DNA of 64,000 bases from Leuctra nigra. Its lineage: Eukaryota; Arthropoda; Insecta; Plecoptera; Leuctridae. Both the position numbers and the translations under genes were made by a program. How positions within the stretch are numbered: the stretch's first letter is position 1; every line of letters starts with the position of its first letter. The notes under the pieces are model-generated. The model was not told the origin of the DNA. It made no database searches and was given only the letters and a program-made list of their open reading frames with translations. Positions 61,346 to 64,000 of the stretch are shown piece after piece. The stretch covers positions 15,718,345-15,782,344 of the forward strand of contig OW203762.1 in assembly GCA_934045905.1 (NCBI GenBank). Reading direction: 5' to 3'.

Positions 61346-62376
61346 CTCGCTTCCGTCAGATTTTAACAAAAAACTTTTTTTCTGGTAGACATATGGACAT
61401 ACTACCAGGAAAAAAATTGAAAACAATACCAACGTGTGCGATTTTAAAAGTTATACACCAAATTCGAAATGATTTTTCTATACCTCCCACGTTAAAGTTT
61501 TGTACATTCTCAAAAGACATAAAATTGAAAACTCATTATTGGGCGGGAGTTGCAAACTATAGGACATTAAATTATAGTTGAAATGTTGTAAATGGTATTT
61601 TGCAATGGTAATTTCAAAAATAAATAAAAATGTGCTATATCGAGTGATCGCGCCACGTTAACATAAACAGCTTGGTTGATCGAATGACGGATTCAAATAC
61701 ATCTGTTCGAGCGTTCTAAAAGCAGACAAATCGGGTAATGAGCGAGTGCAGATGAGTGCCTCGACGTCCATGCAATCATCCTGTTTGCACCAGGAAGCCG
61801 TGGTCGGTATGACAACCCACTTTACTGAATCATTGCATTCCACAGACGAAGCTAAACATTATTCATGGCTGCTCAGTCGCTCGTGTGCTTTCCTCAGCGC
61901 ATTCACAGCTTTCGCGTTCAAGCGGAAGATTTATCAGGAAGTGTTCGGCAGAATCTAGTTGACTGATTCCAAGGCAATACTTGGATGAATGTTGATGGAA
62001 CATTCCAACAGCAAGAATTCACTAACATCACGCTAAATCTCGAGAATAGTTTATATTGGTATGAATATTAAATCTATAAATGCGTGATAAGAAAAATAAG
62101 AAATGTATATGAACATAATTATACATGATGAACAAAATGTTATTTGACAAAATACATTCCAATCTTATGAAAATATCTCCCTTCTTCATTTCAATGAGAT
62201 TGGAATTTATTTTTGAATACCACCGCCTTGTAGTTCGGATCCTATGTTGTATGTGCACTAAAATATATTTGTTGGTTCGTTGATGTGACAGTCGAGATAA
62301 TTTGTATTTGAGATATCTGGTTTCAATTTTCATTGAAGGGTGAACGAATCATATTCCCGAATGTCATCGAATCAAA

Positions 62377-64000
62377 AACTTTTATTATTGTAGTAGTACG
62401 TCAATAGGTAAAATTACATTTTCATTCAGAGTAAATTTTACTGATGAGGAGAAACAGGCGACCCGCTATGAAAAAATATCATAGTTTTCATTTTTACTGT
62501 GTGGAAAAAGAAACGATGAAAAAGTTTTCCAAATCGTCCATTCTTTGTGAATGATTTCAATGGTAATTGTATACTCGAAAACTAATTGGCAATTGACATG
62601 AAATCAGAATTGCTCGTTGCCCTGAATAAGTACCTATACCTACCATTCACATCCTGGAAATCTTTTGAAAAGACGAAGACTAAGTGAACATTAGATTGTA
62701 ATTTGTGGCTTGTCAACAATCTCAAATTCATTTACATCTCAGCTTTATTGCAGATATTATCATCTTGAATAAATATTAAAACTTAATGGAGCTTTTAACA
62801 GCCATTTGTATAGAAACTTTTTTAGTTGCCTTTGTCAGAAACTAGAACTTTATAAAGATCCTTTATTTCGCTAACTCCTGCAAGAGTAACGTATTGAAAC
62901 CTATTGATTACTTCTTTTTCTTGATAAATGTGGTCCACTATGTTGTGGGTTACTTCGCGGGTTGCTTACTTTACCAACAGGAAATAGTTAACTGATAACT
63001 TTTTATCACATTGTTGAGAAACTTATAGCAACCACAATCAAGTTATTTTAGCACTTTTAGAGGAAGCCAAGGAAACAGTTAAAACCATTCTGTACACCAG
63101 AAGTAGAAGACCCGATGACTCTTATCTCGATTTTACGTGCACACTTTTGGAATCATATTATCAAGCTCTCAATTACTGGTATCTCTTTTACAAAAGTATG
63201 TTTAGGAAGGCAGAATTACTAGTTTTCGAGCTACCCTCAAGAATTGTTGAAATGGACGTCGGGCCTTCTACCTCTGAGGCACAGAATTGCTTTACTTCTA
63301 CCGTCTCGAATATTTCATCAATTTAACTCAAACTACCGCAAGAATGTTGTTTTCAATTGTTTTGAAGGTATACGAAAACCGTCAGTAAAGTGTCTTAGCT
63401 GCGTATGAATGATATGATAAAAAACAAACATGTTTTCCCGATCATCCACCCACCTCACCATCATTGTGATCAAATTGAATCAATCCATCACATCTTACGT
63501 TTACCCTTCATTTTTAAACGAAATTCAAGCAAACTTTGGACGAAAGTTTCCCGATAAAATGTAAAAGTTCGTGCATAATCTGCCGTTTACTTTCGGCTAT
63601 CATTCATCTTGATGAAAGTGGCCTGCGTTTTACCATCCTGAGCCATGCTACAGCACGTGCCATAATGGCTTCAAGTGGAATGCGCCCTGACATTGGAGGT
63701 GACGTGACCATTAAATTAACGATAATCTGTTACCATGGGAAATTCGTATTTTGATAACAGCGGCGTACTCGGAAAGGGGCGCGCAGCACCAAGAATCTAA
63801 GATTTTTACGAAATTTAGAACTATTAAGAAATGAAATACACAATTTTATGACAAATTGACACTAAGTTGCAGCAAACTATGATATTTATAAATGTCGTTG
63901 ATTTCTCAAAGACATCTAAAAGTCCGCCCCAACTATATAAAAGATTCCAAAGAGACGAGATTTTACCAAATTCCGACCCGATTGGTTTCCATTCACGCTC
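62377..64000. other. no gene seen
   Basis: AT-rich sequence to the right edge. The open stretch 63536-63754 has no recognisable domain. A ccttctacctctgaggcaca block near 63265 resembles 8610. Confidence 0.45.

Larger units (their letters stand above)
60254..62376 (-). repeat. right arm of the 7.2-kb inverted repeat
   Basis: Reverse complement of 55176-57313 with a low number of substitutions and a few small indels (2123 against 2138 bp). It contains the mirrored SINE and hairpin MITE. Confidence 0.95.

Overview
The window is animal nuclear DNA, AT-rich with short GC-rich exons, GT/AG introns, polymerase III genes, non-LTR and DNA transposons, and large tandem arrays. An arthropod, probably an insect, fits best; I cannot name the species. 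Nothing bacterial (operons, ribosome binding sites, CRISPR) is present.

The one host protein gene I can build runs on the minus strand from 13684 to 1044. It has eight exons whose splice phases all agree: 13514-13684, 12473-12643, 7722-7963, 6139-6345, 4749-4857, 3834-3991, 1991-2154 and 1044-1188. Together they give about 450 residues: a membrane segment, an acidic/serine-rich linker, a full C2A domain and the first half of C2B. This is a synaptotagmin-14/16 family protein (Syt14). The end of C2B lies beyond the left edge, and the 5' untranslated exon(s) and promoter were not located.

Several exon edges of this gene have seeded tandem arrays. A 36-bp minisatellite (2768-3849) repeats the end of the last C2A exon with its splice donor and stays in frame. 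A 58-bp array (5847-6190) repeats the donor edge of the first C2A exon. An 80-82-bp array (13664-14113) repeats the acceptor edge of the membrane exon. Smaller exon-derived duplications sit at 8011-8050 and 973-1058. These form the most unusual structure in the window.

The 7963-12473 intron holds two opposed tRNA-Cys(GCA) genes flanking a non-autonomous hAT element that itself contains a nested element. An RTE-like LINE (about 15870-19251) is broken by another hAT-type element with an 8-bp target duplication. Further right are a 94-bp x 7 array (21191-21840), a satellite of about 15 kb with 178-180-bp monomers (25718-40756) and local higher-order structure, a GC-rich CRE/E-box block (43950-44097), hairpin elements near 47 kb, copies of a Helitron-like family, a 32-bp minisatellite (51035-51786), and a 7.2-kb inverted repeat (55176-62376) whose arms each carry a 5S-rRNA-derived SINE and a 369-bp hairpin element. 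The remaining long stretches show no supportable gene.
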